From: Planctomycetota bacterium
GTDB lineage: Bacteria > Planctomycetota > OFTM77
Assembly (NCBI GenBank): GCA_029260795.1
Contig: JAJDCO010000154.1
Coordinates: 1-64,000 of the forward strand
Direction of reading: 5' to 3'
DNA length: 64,000 bases
Part shown: positions 33,947 through 42,782 of the stretch, piece after piece
How positions within the stretch are numbered: position 1 is the stretch's first letter
Layout of the letters: each line of letters opens with the position of its first letter
Position numbers and translations under genes: made by a program
Notes under the pieces: model-generated
Told to the model about the DNA's origin: nothing
Seen by the model: the letters and a program-made list of their open reading frames with translations, nothing else
Database searches by the model: none

Positions 33947-35452
33947 ATGCGAATTCGTGTCGCCACGGGCGCCCTGGGTAAGAAGGCCTCCGATCTGGCC
34001 GTTTTCTTCGTCACCGAAGGAGCGGACTTGGCGCGGAGCGCGCGCGAGAGCGTCGGGGAAGTCGTGGCCGCTGCCGCGAAGTCGGCCAAGAGCTGCGGAG
34101 ACTTCAAAGGAAGCTTTCGTCAAACCATCAGCTTCTACCCCGAGGGACCTTTCGGAGCCAAGCGGGTCCTGGCCATCGGGCTGGGCAAGAAGACTGAGCT
34201 GGACCTCGAGCGCCTGCGCCGGGTCGCCGCGATCGCGATTCGGCAGGCTCGGGTCTTTCGAAGCAAGACGGTCGAGGTCGGCGTCGACCCGAGCCTCGGC
34301 GCTCGCTTCGAGCTCGAGCAGCTCGGCCAGGCGCTGGCCGAAGGCATGACGCTCGCCACCTATCGCTTCGACGACCTGCAGGAGAAGCCGAGCGAGGCGC
34401 CCCCGGAGATCCGGCAGGCGACGCTCGTCATCGACACCGCTGCCCGAGCCAAGAAGCTCGAGACCGGCGTGTCGTGGGGTGCGGCTTGTGCCGACGGAGC
34501 CAACTACGCGCGCCATCTCGGTGACCTGCCCCCGAACATCGTCAACCCGGTCTATCTCGGACAGGAAGCCAAGAAGCTCGCCCGCCAAGGGCTCAAGGTC
34601 ACGGTGCTCGGCGAGCCCGAGATCCGACGCTTGAAGATGGGGGGGCTGCTGGCCGTCAACAAGGGATCGGCGGTGCCTCCGCGCTTCATGGTCATGGAGA
34701 AGCGGGCCGGCGCCAGCTACGACACGGTCTGTCTGGTCGGCAAGGGGCTGACGTTCGACAGTGGCGGCATCTCGATCAAGCCCGCTGCCCAGATGGACGA
34801 GATGAAGTACGACATGTGCGGAGGCGCGGCCGTCTTCGGTGTCATGAAGGCTCTCACCCAGCTCGACGTGCCCGTCAACGTCGTCGGCATCGTGCCTTCG
34901 ACCGAGAACATGAACGGCTCGGCCGCCTATCGACCGGGCGACATCATCACCTCGATGGCCGGACGAACGATCGAGGTGCTCAACACCGACGCCGAAGGAC
35001 GGCTCATCCTGGTCGACGGTCTGACCTACGCCGCGCGGTTCAAGCCCTCGGCCGTGATCGACATGGCGACGCTGACCGGCGCCTGCGTGGTGGCGCTCGG
35101 AAACGAGGCCACCGGTCTGTTCAGCAACGATGACAAGCTGGTCCGGCGGATCGAGTCCGCGGCCGACAAGACCGGTGAGCGCGTGTGGCACCTGCCGACC
35201 TACAAGGAGTATGACGAGCTCATCGACAGCCAAGTGGCCGACGTGAAGAACGTGGGAGGACGCTGGGCGGGCGCCATCACCGCGGCCTGCTTCCTCGGTC
35301 GTTGGGCGAAGGACTACTCGTGGGCGCATCTCGACATCGCCGGAACCGCTTGGAACGCGCGGAGCCGTGACTACTACGAGAGCGGTGCCAGCGGAGTCAT
35401 GGTCCGCACCATGGTGGAGCTGCTGCGCTCCTGGCAAAAACGCGTGCGGTGA
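33947..35452 (+). CDS. pepA: Leucyl aminopeptidase (M17)
   Basis: 501 residues, a normal length for M17. It is a dinuclear-metal cytosolic aminopeptidase that forms hexamers. The N-terminal macro-like domain (1-165) includes LAIGLGKKTELDLERLR. The catalytic domain contains GKGLTFDSGGISIKP with metal ligands, MKYDMCGGAAVFGVM, the signature NTDAEGRLILVDGLTYA, and a C-terminal WAHLDIAGTAW. ATG 33947 has AAGGAG 9 nt upstream. Neighbours are moaDE and a Cys-rich protein; no functional link is evident. Confidence 0.95.
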   Translation: MRIRVATGALGKKASDLAVFFVTEGADLARSARESVGEVVAAAAKSAKSCGDFKGSFRQTISFYPEGPFGAKRVLAIGLGKKTELDLERLRRVAAIAIRQARVFRSKTVEVGVDPSLGARFELEQLGQALAEGMTLATYRFDDLQEKPSEAPPEIRQATLVIDTAARAKKLETGVSWGAACADGANYARHLGDLPPNIVNPVYLGQEAKKLARQGLKVTVLGEPEIRRLKMGGLLAVNKGSAVPPRFMVMEKRAGASYDTVCLVGKGLTFDSGGISIKPAAQMDEMKYDMCGGAAVFGVMKALTQLDVPVNVVGIVPSTENMNGSAAYRPGDIITSMAGRTIEVLNTDAEGRLILVDGLTYAARFKPSAVIDMATLTGACVVALGNEATGLFSNDDKLVRRIESAADKTGERVWHLPTYKEYDELIDSQVADVKNVGGRWAGAITAACFLGRWAKDYSWAHLDIAGTAWNARSRDYYESGASGVMVRTMVELLRSWQKRVR

Positions 35453-35462
35453 GGCATCCGGA

Positions 35463-35499
35463 GTGGAGGTCGCCGCCAGTCCGATGCGTCGACCTCCGC
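35463..35499 (+). terminator. Hairpin after pepA
   Basis: GTGGAGGTCG (35463-35472) pairs with CGACCTCCGC (35490-35499), allowing one G-U pair, with a 17-nt loop and followed by TTCTTCC. Probable weak intrinsic terminator. Confidence 0.5.
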
Positions 35500-35646
35500 T
35501 TCTTCCGTGAAGGGTGGGCCTCCCTCGTGACTGGTTTCCCTTCCTGTGATAGGATGTCGCGCCGATGGTGAGGTTGGCCTCTCAGGGCGTGGAGGGGTTG
35601 GGGCCATTCTCAGTCTTTCCCGGTGACGGGATCGAGGAGGGTGCCG

Positions 35647-35946
35647 TTGTATTACTGCCATCGATGCGGAGAGCCGTGGCGAGGTCTCGGTGAGAACGTC
35701 GGAGTTCACGAGAGCTGTCAGCGCTGCCGCACCATGATTCACTGCTGCATGAATTGTGCGAGCTACGACGTGGATGCTCCGAACGAGTGTCGCGACGAAT
35801 GCGCCGAGCATGTCGCCGAGAAGCATGGCAAGAACTACTGTGAGGCGTTCGTGTTTCGGGGGCGAAGCTCTCCTCCGGCGCTTTCTCCCACTTCGGCCGC
35901 GAGCCGAGAGAAGTGGGAGCGTCTCTTCACTCGCCTCGAGTCCTGA
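35647..35946 (+). CDS. Small Cys-rich protein (zinc-ribbon-like), function unknown
   Basis: About 99 residues from TTG 35647, chosen because GAGGAGG lies 6 nt upstream; GTG 35623 and GTG 35641 are alternatives. Eleven cysteines are visible in the first 75 residues: YYCHRCGEPWRGLGENVG, ESCQRCRTMIHCCMNCASYD, NECRDECAEHV and KNYCEAFVF. The CxxC pairs suggest one or two bound zinc ions. The C-terminal third is Ser/Arg-rich and ends KWERLFTRLES. No family is recognised. Probably a cytoplasmic zinc protein. Confidence 0.75.
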   Translation: MYYCHRCGEPWRGLGENVGVHESCQRCRTMIHCCMNCASYDVDAPNECRDECAEHVAEKHGKNYCEAFVFRGRSSPPALSPTSAASREKWERLFTRLES

Positions 35947-36098
35947 CGGGCTCAGGCGCTTCAGATGGGATTCGCTGCGGGACCGACCTCGAGTCCGTCC
36001 CGCACCGAATCGACCCGCCTGAACCGGGACGAGTCCGCGGTGATCCCCACTCGACGACCGCCCGACTCGCGACCGGAAGCTCGTGCGCAGGCGGCGCG

Positions 36099-36127
36099 TT
36101 GACTTGGTCGCGGCCTTCTCTTATGCT
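36099..36127 (+). promoter_or_regulatory. Sigma-70-type promoter for tRNA-Cys
   Basis: TTGACT (-35, 36099-36104), a 17-bp spacer, then TATGCT (-10, 36122-36127). The expected transcript start is near 36134, 24 bp before the mature tRNA 5' end. It is the best promoter match I see in the window. Confidence 0.75.
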
Positions 36128-36157
36128 CTCCGACCCTTCAGCTTGCGGAACTCATCA

Positions 36158-36231
36158 GGCGGCATGGCCAAGTGGTAAGGCAAGGGATTGCAAATCCCTC
36201 ATCCCCGGTTCGAATCCGGGTGCCGCCTCCA
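36158..36231 (+). tRNA. tRNA-Cys (GCA)
   Basis: Complete cloverleaf: acceptor GGCGGCA/TGCCGCC, D arm GCCAAGTGGTAAGGC, anticodon arm AGGGA-TTGCAAA-TCCCT with anticodon GCA, T arm CCCGG-TTCGAAT-CCGGG. Discriminator T36228, usual for tRNA-Cys, and an encoded CCA at 36229-36231. A promoter lies just upstream. Confidence 0.97.
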
Positions 36232-36250
36232 AATCCTCCCGGGTCCCGAC

Positions 36251-36290
36251 TCTCCCTGGCAGCTCCCGGTTCTCCCTGGCAGCTCCCGGT
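36251..36290 (+). repeat. Exact 20-bp tandem duplication downstream of tRNA-Cys
   Basis: TCTCCCTGGCAGCTCCCGGT occurs twice head to tail (36251-36270, 36271-36290), 20 bp after the tRNA. No gene is visible in 36232-36438. Confidence 0.85.
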
Positions 36291-36438
36291 TCTTCGTCGC
36301 CCGAAGGATTTTCCGAATTCCGCGTGATGCGGGAGTTGGGTTTCCCCTGTGAGTAACGGCGCCGGCCAGTCCGAGAAAGATCCCGACGCGCCTCGCAGCA
36401 GCGAGACAGAGCTCATTCGAGACAGCAAGCAGCAGGCC

Positions 36439-36478
36439 CCCGGGGGTGAGTCTTCGGACTCACCCCCGGGTGTTTTTT
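36439..36478 (+). terminator. Strong Rho-independent terminator with TTCG tetraloop
   Basis: Perfect 14-bp stem CCCGGGGGTGAGTC / GACTCACCCCCGGG around a TTCG loop (36453-36456), then TGTTTTTT. It is oriented for plus-strand transcripts, so it ends the tRNA-Cys unit about 200 bp after the tRNA. The following ubiD gene is convergent. The transcript from the tRNA promoter would carry a 200-nt trailer. Confidence 0.92.
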
Positions 36479-36527
36479 GGGTCTCGCGCTCGAACAGCGA
36501 CGAAGGTCGAGCGGCTCTCGTCGCGGC

Positions 36528-38345
36528 TCAGGAGCCCGCGCTGTCCGGTAGATCCGGAAGCCCGCGTCCGGTCGCGACGCCACGCACCTGCGCCTGCGGA
36601 AACAGCTCCGACCACCTCGACTCCACTCGTCGCGCCACCTCCGGATCCGGTATCAGCTCGTCCGGATAGGTCGGCTTCATTCGAGCATCGAGGATCACCG
36701 GTCCTTCGAGGGAGACGTGATGACGCACGATCCGCTCGCTGCGGGCGTGAATGTCGGCAGCCGGCTCGAAGCGGGTGAAGGTCGCCCACAAGAAGGACGG
36801 CACGTGGTCGGCGATCGACACATCGTCGGCCACGACCAGGAGAGGCCAGTCCCGGAAGGCGTCCCAGGCCGCGAGGCGCCGCGGAAGATCGCGCTCGGAC
36901 TCGAAATCCGGACCCGAGACGACCAAGCAACCGGGGCAGAAGGGCCTGGCCGCCTCGACGCCCGGAGGCAGGGGTCCGGAGAAGGCGGCCGGAAGCTCCC
37001 GTATCGGATCGCCGAGACCCAGCCACACACCCTTCGAACCTTCGTTGATCTGCGGGCCGCTGTAGTCGAGCGTGTCCATGGAGAGATTCGCGAACACGAA
37101 CAGGTCCGTCTCCAGACGAGTCCGAGCGAGGACGTGGGTGAGGAGCGCCCGAAAGTCCTTGAGGTCGATCGGGCTGTCCGTCAGGAGCAGAAACTTCGTC
37201 AGCGACAGCTGACCCTCGCCGAGGATCCGGAAGGCGGAGACCATGGCTTCTCGGGGATAGCGGTCCTTCACGACGGCAGCCGCCAAGGAATGGAACCCCG
37301 TCTCGCCATAGCTCCACAGGTCTCGGACCGATGGCATCACCAGAGGAAAGAGTGGTGAAAGGAGGTCTTGAAGGTAGTCACCAATGAAGAAATCTTCCTG
37401 GCGAGGCTTGCCGACGACGGTCGCCGGGTAGATGGCGTCCCGGCGGTGATAGATGCGTTCGACGTGGAAAACGGGGAAATCGTGTCGTAGCGAGTAGTAG
37501 CCGTAGTGGTCACCAAAGGGGCCCTCGGGCCGGCGCTCGCGGGGTGCGACCGACCCACACAGCGCGAACTCGGCTTCGGCGATGAGCCGGTGGGGATGCC
37601 CCTCGATCCGAACTCGATCGATCTTTCCGCCCGCCAGGAGCGAGGCGAGGGCGAGCTCGCCGACGTCCTCGGGGAGCGGAGCGATGGCGGCCAAGATCAG
37701 AGCCGGAGGGCCGCCCAGAAAGACGGTCACCGGCAAAGCCTCGTCCCGCTGCTCGGCCTGGTGGTAGTGAAAGCCTCCTCCCTTGTGGATCTGCCAGTGC
37801 ATGCCGGTGGTCTGAGAGTCGAAGCGTTGGAGGCGGTACATCCCGAGGTTGTGCTTTTCCGGCTGGTCGGGTTGCTCGGTGTAGACGAGCGGCAACGTCA
37901 CGAACGGGCCCCCATCCTCTTGCCAGGTCGTCAAGATCGGGAGCTCCTCGAGCCGGGCCGGGGCATCACAGGCCTCGAGGACGGGGCCTCGGCGCCGCTG
38001 GCGCGTCCCGATCTTCAAGGCTTCCCAAGCCAGGTGCTTGCGCTTCCAGAGCTCACCGAGACGAGGGGGAGCGAGCGCTTCGGCGCATGCGACCAGGTCG
38101 CGGACGAGCTGCTGGGGACGGGGACCGAAGGCTCGCTCCACCCGTCGCAGCGATCCGAACAGGTTCGTCACAACCGGATAGGAGGACCCGAGGACATTGG
38201 TGAACAAGAGCGCCGGGCCGCCGCCATGAATCACTCGTCGATGGATCTCGGCCAGCTCGAGGTTCGGGTCCACCGGCGCGTCGATGATCACGAGGTCGTC
38301 ATCCGTCCGAAGGAGATCGAGGAACTGACGGAGATTGCGAACCAT
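36528..38345 (-). CDS. UbiD-family prenylated-FMN-dependent decarboxylase
   Basis: 605 residues from ATG 38345; GTG 38348 directly before it is an alternative. UbiD features: N-terminal domain MVRNLRQFLDLLR, LGMYRLQRFDSQTTGMHWQ, HYHQ, FLGGPPALILAA and ERRPEGPFGDHYGYYSL (the prFMN-binding and Glu-rich active region). The length of about 600 is that of the long UbiD group, which includes menaquinone-pathway (MqnL-like) and ubiquinone decarboxylases. The cofactor requires a UbiX flavin prenyltransferase, which is not in the window. A quinone role is likely given the family, but the substrate cannot be fixed by sequence. Confidence 0.88.
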   Translation of the reverse strand: MVRNLRQFLDLLRTDDDLVIIDAPVDPNLELAEIHRRVIHGGGPALLFTNVLGSSYPVVTNLFGSLRRVERAFGPRPQQLVRDLVACAEALAPPRLGELWKRKHLAWEALKIGTRQRRRGPVLEACDAPARLEELPILTTWQEDGGPFVTLPLVYTEQPDQPEKHNLGMYRLQRFDSQTTGMHWQIHKGGGFHYHQAEQRDEALPVTVFLGGPPALILAAIAPLPEDVGELALASLLAGGKIDRVRIEGHPHRLIAEAEFALCGSVAPRERRPEGPFGDHYGYYSLRHDFPVFHVERIYHRRDAIYPATVVGKPRQEDFFIGDYLQDLLSPLFPLVMPSVRDLWSYGETGFHSLAAAVVKDRYPREAMVSAFRILGEGQLSLTKFLLLTDSPIDLKDFRALLTHVLARTRLETDLFVFANLSMDTLDYSGPQINEGSKGVWLGLGDPIRELPAAFSGPLPPGVEAARPFCPGCLVVSGPDFESERDLPRRLAAWDAFRDWPLLVVADDVSIADHVPSFLWATFTRFEPAADIHARSERIVRHHVSLEGPVILDARMKPTYPDELIPDPEVARRVESRWSELFPQAQVRGVATGRGLPDLPDSAGS

Positions 38346-38553
38346 CACGGCCGGGCTCCTTGCATTCGAGTCATGGCGAAGAGATCGAGGAGGCCGGTAT
38401 AACGCACCGCTCGAGTGGACGAAAGAAGGGCCTCGATCACGAGGAGGCGGGACGAAGGCTCGACCCTTCGAGTCGTTCGTGGCAGCATGAGCCCGAGAGG
38501 CGAGTCACCTCTCGACCCGGCGGTCACGAACAGAGTCTCAGGAGGGGACCCCG

Positions 38554-38958
38554 ATGGTCCGTTTGAGCATTTGGGTGGGATTCGGATTGCTGGTCGTCGG
38601 TCTGAGCACCTTCGGCTGTGCGAGCTCGGAGGAGACGCCGTCGGAGCCGGCAGAGAAAGCGGAGGACATGAATCCGATTCCTCCTGAGCCCGATCCGGAG
38701 CTCGCCGCGGCGGGTGAGAAGCTGTTCTCCGAGTTCAACTGCAAGGCCTGCCATCAGGTCACCGGCGGAGACGAGGCCGCTCGCGGACCGGAAGACGGCC
38801 CCGACCTTCACGGCATCGGGTTGAAGCGGACCCAGGCCTGGCTGCGCTCGCATATCCTGAATCCTCGACCGCACACCGTGGACTCTCCGATGCCCGGGTT
38901 CGCGGTCAACGAGGATCAGCTCGACGCGGTCGTCGCCTATTTGCAGAGCCTACGCTGA
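38554..38958 (+). CDS. Cytochrome c lipoprotein
   Basis: 134 residues. The signal ends in the lipobox STFGC (Cys22), followed by an acidic Pro-rich linker, so it is membrane-anchored in the periplasm. The class I cytochrome c domain has the haem-attachment site CKACH near residue 64, the usual GPDLHGIG after it, and an axial-Met candidate in SPMPGF. The C-terminal helix LDAVVAYLQSL is standard. The strong ribosome site (AGGAGGGG) is 9 nt before ATG 38554. It probably carries electrons for a periplasmic or terminal oxidase. Confidence 0.92.
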   Translation: MVRLSIWVGFGLLVVGLSTFGCASSEETPSEPAEKAEDMNPIPPEPDPELAAAGEKLFSEFNCKACHQVTGGDEAARGPEDGPDLHGIGLKRTQAWLRSHILNPRPHTVDSPMPGFAVNEDQLDAVVAYLQSLR

Positions 38959-39117
38959 TCGCCTCTGGCCCGGGTCGACTCCTTGAATCGATCCGGGTCG
39001 TCGGCGATGCGGGGGAGGGCTCCGCGGGGGAGAGGCTGGACCTCACCTGACGAGGGTGGTCCAATCGAGGCGAAGCCTGATTCCAGACCCTCAGGAGCCT
39101 CGCCGCCCCTTCCTCGG

Positions 39118-40866
39118 ATGGTGCATATGATCGCCCGCTCTCAGCGTATCGCCATGATCGACCCCTTCGAGCGGTCGTTGACTCTCGATCTGACCTCACC
39201 GAGCTTCATCTTTCCCAACTACGGATCGATGGCCGTGGCGACCTCGCTGCATCGGTCCGGATACGACGTGCGGTTCTACTCCGAGTTCGCACGCCAGAAG
39301 GTCGACTGGGACTGGGTCTTCTCGGCAGACGTCGTGCTCCTCTCCCTGCTCTCGTTCTGCTCCCACAAGGGGTACGAGTACGTTCGACGGATTCGGGAGC
39401 GCCGACCTGATGTCACGATCATCGCGGGCGGTAGCCACCCGACCGTGCTGCCGGAGGACACCCTCGCGCACGGTGTCGACATCACGGTGCGCAACGAGGG
39501 GGAAGAGGCGATCCTGGACCTCCTGCGGACCTTGGAGGCCGGCGGTGATCTGGCTGACGTGGCGGGGATCTCCTACCTCGACGAGAGCGGTGAGGTGAAG
39601 CACACGCCGAAGCGTGGCTTCATGCCCGATTTCGGCTCGGCGGTCGACCTCGATCTGATGCCGGGATACCAGCGACGCTCGTCGTGGGAGCGCGTTCTCG
39701 ACTACCTGCGGTTTCAACCGCAGACGCTGCACCTGCCGGTCACGCAAAGCTCACGCGGCTGTCCGTTTCCCTGCACGTACTGCTTCGGTCGTCGGGAGCT
39801 CGGACCCAAGTATCGGCGCCGGAATCCTCAGCAGCTGGTCGCGGAGGTGAAGCAGTATGTGCGTCGCCTGGGCAGCGACGTGATCCAGATCGTCGACAAC
39901 GACTTCACGATCGATCGTCGACACACCCTCGATACCATCAAGGCGCTCTACGACGCATTCCATGGTGAGCTGACCTTCACGGCGTTCGCGCGCGTGGACG
40001 TCGCCAAGGACGAGGAGCTGCTGGAGCTGATGCGTTACGCCGGCGTGCGCCGCTTCTGGATCGGTGTCGAGAGCGTTCACGATGAAACGCTGGAGGCCTA
40101 TCACAAGAAGCAGACGCGCGTCAAGATCGAGAACGCCGTCGAGGTGATTCGGAGGCACGGGATCGACATCATTCCACTCATGATGTTCGGAGCCGATACC
40201 GACACCCGCGAAGCGATGGAGTCCAACATCCAATTCGTGCTCGACCGGGACTTCAATCAAGCCTGCTTCTTCATCCTCTACGACTTTCCCGGCACCGCCG
40301 AGCGCTTCGGTGAGCACCAGACGATTCCCGACCACCGATACCTTCATCATGACTGGCGGTTCTTCAACTCGAACTTCGCCATTCACTATCCGATCAACTT
40401 CCGGCCGAGTGAGCTTCAACGAACCGTCATCGATGGCTACCGCCGCCTCCATGCGAAGGGCCGAGGATTCCCCCATCTGTTGCGACACGGTCAAAAGGAC
40501 TGGTTGCTCCGCGACTACTACCTCAAGCCGGTGCGTCGCACGATGCTCGAGTACATTCGGCACCTCGAGCGTTTGGAGGACGGCCTGTACGGTTCCGACG
40601 GCCGACTCCAGGAGGACCGCCTCCTCGAGAAGGTCGCTCGGGAGCCGAAGTCGGAGCGCGTGCCCTTGAGCCGCGTCTCGTGGCCGCTCTGGCAGCGCAT
40701 CAGCCCAGTCAAGATCTTCGCCGATGCCTATCACGCAGCGTATCATGGGCTTCGAGGCCGGTTGGTGCGCTCGGAGCCGCTTCCCGAGCAGCGACCTCCC
40801 GAGGCACCGCCCGCTCGCCAAGCCGAGGTCGTCGCGCCGACCGTCTCCAGCCGAGAGACCGGCTAG
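39118..40866 (+). CDS. B12-binding-domain radical SAM protein
   Basis: 582 residues from ATG 39118; ATG 39127 is an alternative. The N-terminal cobalamin-binding Rossmann domain has DVVLLSLLSFCSHKGYEYV, VTIIAGGSHPTVLPED and a GEEAILDLL element. The radical SAM domain has the 4Fe-4S motif SSRGCPFPCTYCFGRRELG, then QIVDNDFTIDRRHTLDTI and GVRRFWIGVESVHDETLEAYHKKQ. The C-terminal about 150 residues include Arg-rich helices and a disordered tail. Such proteins methylate or rearrange unreactive carbons, often in lipid, hopanoid or cofactor synthesis. The substrate here is unknown. Confidence 0.92.
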   Translation: MVHMIARSQRIAMIDPFERSLTLDLTSPSFIFPNYGSMAVATSLHRSGYDVRFYSEFARQKVDWDWVFSADVVLLSLLSFCSHKGYEYVRRIRERRPDVTIIAGGSHPTVLPEDTLAHGVDITVRNEGEEAILDLLRTLEAGGDLADVAGISYLDESGEVKHTPKRGFMPDFGSAVDLDLMPGYQRRSSWERVLDYLRFQPQTLHLPVTQSSRGCPFPCTYCFGRRELGPKYRRRNPQQLVAEVKQYVRRLGSDVIQIVDNDFTIDRRHTLDTIKALYDAFHGELTFTAFARVDVAKDEELLELMRYAGVRRFWIGVESVHDETLEAYHKKQTRVKIENAVEVIRRHGIDIIPLMMFGADTDTREAMESNIQFVLDRDFNQACFFILYDFPGTAERFGEHQTIPDHRYLHHDWRFFNSNFAIHYPINFRPSELQRTVIDGYRRLHAKGRGFPHLLRHGQKDWLLRDYYLKPVRRTMLEYIRHLERLEDGLYGSDGRLQEDRLLEKVAREPKSERVPLSRVSWPLWQRISPVKIFADAYHAAYHGLRGRLVRSEPLPEQRPPEAPPARQAEVVAPTVSSRETG

Positions 40867-41154
40867 CAGCGGTTAGCCGCCGCGCTCTCGAGTGCCCGCT
40901 CGGCCAGAATCTCTTCCTTCCGCGGTGCCACTCCAATGGGTCGGGAGGGCTCCGATGGTTTCGATTCGGGACTCGCGAGGTCGGGAACGGGAAGGACGAG
41001 CCTCGCGCCGCCTTCCTCGGGGGGATATTTTCCTCGGATCTTCGGGCGAAGACTTCGTATTCTCTAGGGTTACGGGAGCCTCGAGACATCCCGACATCGA
41101 CGGATGCCGGTCGAGTCCGGTACGTTGATATCAATCTAGAGGGAGATGCCGTCC

Positions 41155-42066
41155 ATGAAGCTAGTGAGTGCCCTGAGCCTCGCGATCCTGGGAGCAGCGG
41201 TCCTGACCGGACCTGCGGTGGCCCAGAAGTCGCGCAAAAGCGAGCAGCCCAGACCTTCGGTCCAATATGCGCGGACCTGGGACGCTGCCGTCGAGGAAGC
41301 CAAGCTCCTCAATATCCCGATCGTCGTTCACAGCCACGGCTTCTACTGAGGCCCCTGCTGGGGGATGCACCGGTCGGTGCTGCAGAACAAGAAGTACATC
41401 GAGTTCTCGAGCCGTTACACCGTCGAGGTCATGGCGCTCGGTCGTCTGGACGAAGGCGTCCAGGCCGAGGATCCCAAAGCGGCGACCTACGTCGCCAAGA
41501 CGCCCGAAGGCGAAGACGTCGAGTACATGCTCGAGTTTCCAGGCCTGACGTACGACGAGATGGTGGGCCTGCGAGGGAGCAAGGCATCTCGGTACAACGA
41601 CACGGGCAAGATCCCGTTCACGTGCCTCGTCGATCCGCACACTCTCGAGGAGATCGAGCGTTGGAGCGGCGGTCAGTCCTCCAACACACTAATCACGGCC
41701 GTCATGAAAGCGACCCGCGATCTCACGAGCGAGTACGGCGAAGGGCTCGACCGCGCCGAGCTGCAGAAGGTCGATGGGGCGGTCGCCGAAGCCAAGCGCC
41801 TCGCGCGCGAGGGCTCTTTCAAGAAGGCCTTCCGGTCGCTCGACAAGCTCGTGGAGCAGGACTCCCACGAGGTCCTCAAGTCCAAGGTGTCGGCCGGCGA
41901 GCAAGCCGTGCTGGCCTCCGCGCGGCAGCAGATCACTGAGCTGCGTGAGCTGGCCGCCTCAGACGCTTCCAAGGCCAAACGAGAGCTCGGACGGCTCATG
42001 CGTGAGCTGAAAGGCACCGATCTCGGCGAGTCCGTTCAGGACGCGATCGACTCGATCGGTTCCTGA
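41155..42066 (+). CDS. Secreted thioredoxin-fold selenoprotein with U-G-P-C motif (TGA 41347 read as Sec)
   Basis: ATG 41155 (GGGAG about 9 nt upstream; ATG 41146 is in frame three codons earlier) starts a signal peptide (LVSALSLAILGAAVLTGPAVAQ). The frame runs VQYARTWDAAVEEAKLLNIP, IVVHSHGFY, then TGA at codon 65, then GPCWGMHRSVL and on to TGA 42064-42066 with no other stop. Reading the TGA as selenocysteine gives FY-U-G-P-C-W, the thioredoxin redox motif with Sec65 and Cys68. Downstream VEVMALGRLDEG, GKIPFTCLVDPHT and a helical C-terminus (about 185-303) complete it. A hairpin with a GGTC loop lies at the usual bacterial SECIS distance. Likely a periplasmic thiol-redox protein. The alternative is a nonsense mutation in a CGPC protein. 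Confidence 0.8.
41347..41385 (+). promoter_or_regulatory. Candidate bacterial SECIS element with its UGA codon
   Basis: TGA 41347-41349. GCACC (41367-41371) pairs with GGTGC (41376-41380) around a GGTC loop (41372-41375), 22 nt after the TGA. A lower helix CTGC (41355-41358)/GCAG (41382-41385) is possible with an unpaired left side. An apical loop with G-U on a short stem 16-37 nt after UGA is what SelB recognises in known bacterial SECIS elements. Confidence 0.65.
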
Positions 42067-42099
42067 TCTCACGGACGAGAATTCGAAGACGATTCAGAG

Positions 42100-42140
42100 C
42101 GCCGCGCCGCCTTCACGAAGGCGGCGCGGCGTCTTCTGTT
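42100..42140. terminator. Bidirectional terminator after the selenoprotein gene
   Basis: CGCCGCGCCGCCTT (42100-42113) and AAGGCGGCGCGGCG (42118-42131) form a perfect 14-bp stem with a CACG loop, followed by TCTTCTGTTT. It lies between the convergent selenoprotein gene and the minus-strand gene at 42169. Confidence 0.8.
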
Positions 42141-42168
42141 TGAACCGGTGTCGAGGGCACTCAGAAGG

Positions 42169-42579
42169 TCAGATTCTGGTCGAGAACGTCAAGTTGTCGA
42201 AGGTGCCATGATCCAGCTCCTTGTCACGACCGACGGGGTTCGACTGGTATCGCGTCCACTGGTGCTGCACGTCCCCGTTCACCTCGACGCGCTCATAGAT
42301 GAAGTAGTCACGGGTGCCGTTCAGCCAGTACGCGCTCGAGTAGGACGCGTACTGCCAATGCGTCACGTCTCCAGCGTTGTCCGTGAATGTGAAGAGGTGC
42401 TGGTCTTGATCGTTGGTCGAGGTCGTGAAGGTGCCGACTTGGGCACCGGCGTCGTCGTGGACCGTGCCGCTCTGGGCGGTGATTTGACTCCCTGTTCCGA
42501 CGGGAGCGCCCGCCGGGGATGACGGCGACGCGGCACCGGGGACGCTCAACGCGAGCAGGCATGCCAGACGATTCATCAT
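42169..42579 (-). CDS. Small secreted protein of unknown function
   Basis: 136 residues from ATG 42579 (a second ATG at 42576), with GGAG 10 nt upstream. Signal peptide: MNRLACLLALSVPGAAS. The mature part is polar and Tyr/Thr/Asp-rich (FTTSTNDQDQHLFTFTDNAG, YASYSSAYWLNG, DYFIYERVEVNG), with a beta-rich character and no cysteines after the signal. No family is recognised. It is followed by the bidirectional terminator. Confidence 0.7.
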   Translation of the reverse strand: MMNRLACLLALSVPGAASPSSPAGAPVGTGSQITAQSGTVHDDAGAQVGTFTTSTNDQDQHLFTFTDNAGDVTHWQYASYSSAYWLNGTRDYFIYERVEVNGDVQHQWTRYQSNPVGRDKELDHGTFDNLTFSTRI

Positions 42580-42782
42580 GATCTTCGATCTCCGACGTGA
42601 GAAGCGTGAGCCGCGATCCGGGGCAGCCGCGGTCTCACCCGAAGCGAGCTCCCGGCCGATGCTCGGCTCGTGAAGAGGGCTCGCTCTCAACTCCGTTCAC
42701 GTCGGGAATCGACAATCCGGTTCTGATCGAATCGCCGGTTCTACAAGCCGCCTTTCGGGGCGAGGATCGGAGAGCGCTTCTC

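Noticed and set aside
36349..36669. Plus-strand open frame after tRNA-Cys (MSNGAGQSEKD...)
   Set aside because: It runs through a strong terminator hairpin and into the antisense of ubiD; the composition is not protein-like.
41365..42066. A separate gene starting at ATG 41365 after the TGA
   Set aside because: It would lack a signal peptide and the first half of the thioredoxin fold, and it has no separate ribosome site at a good distance. The continuous frame with Sec explains both halves better.
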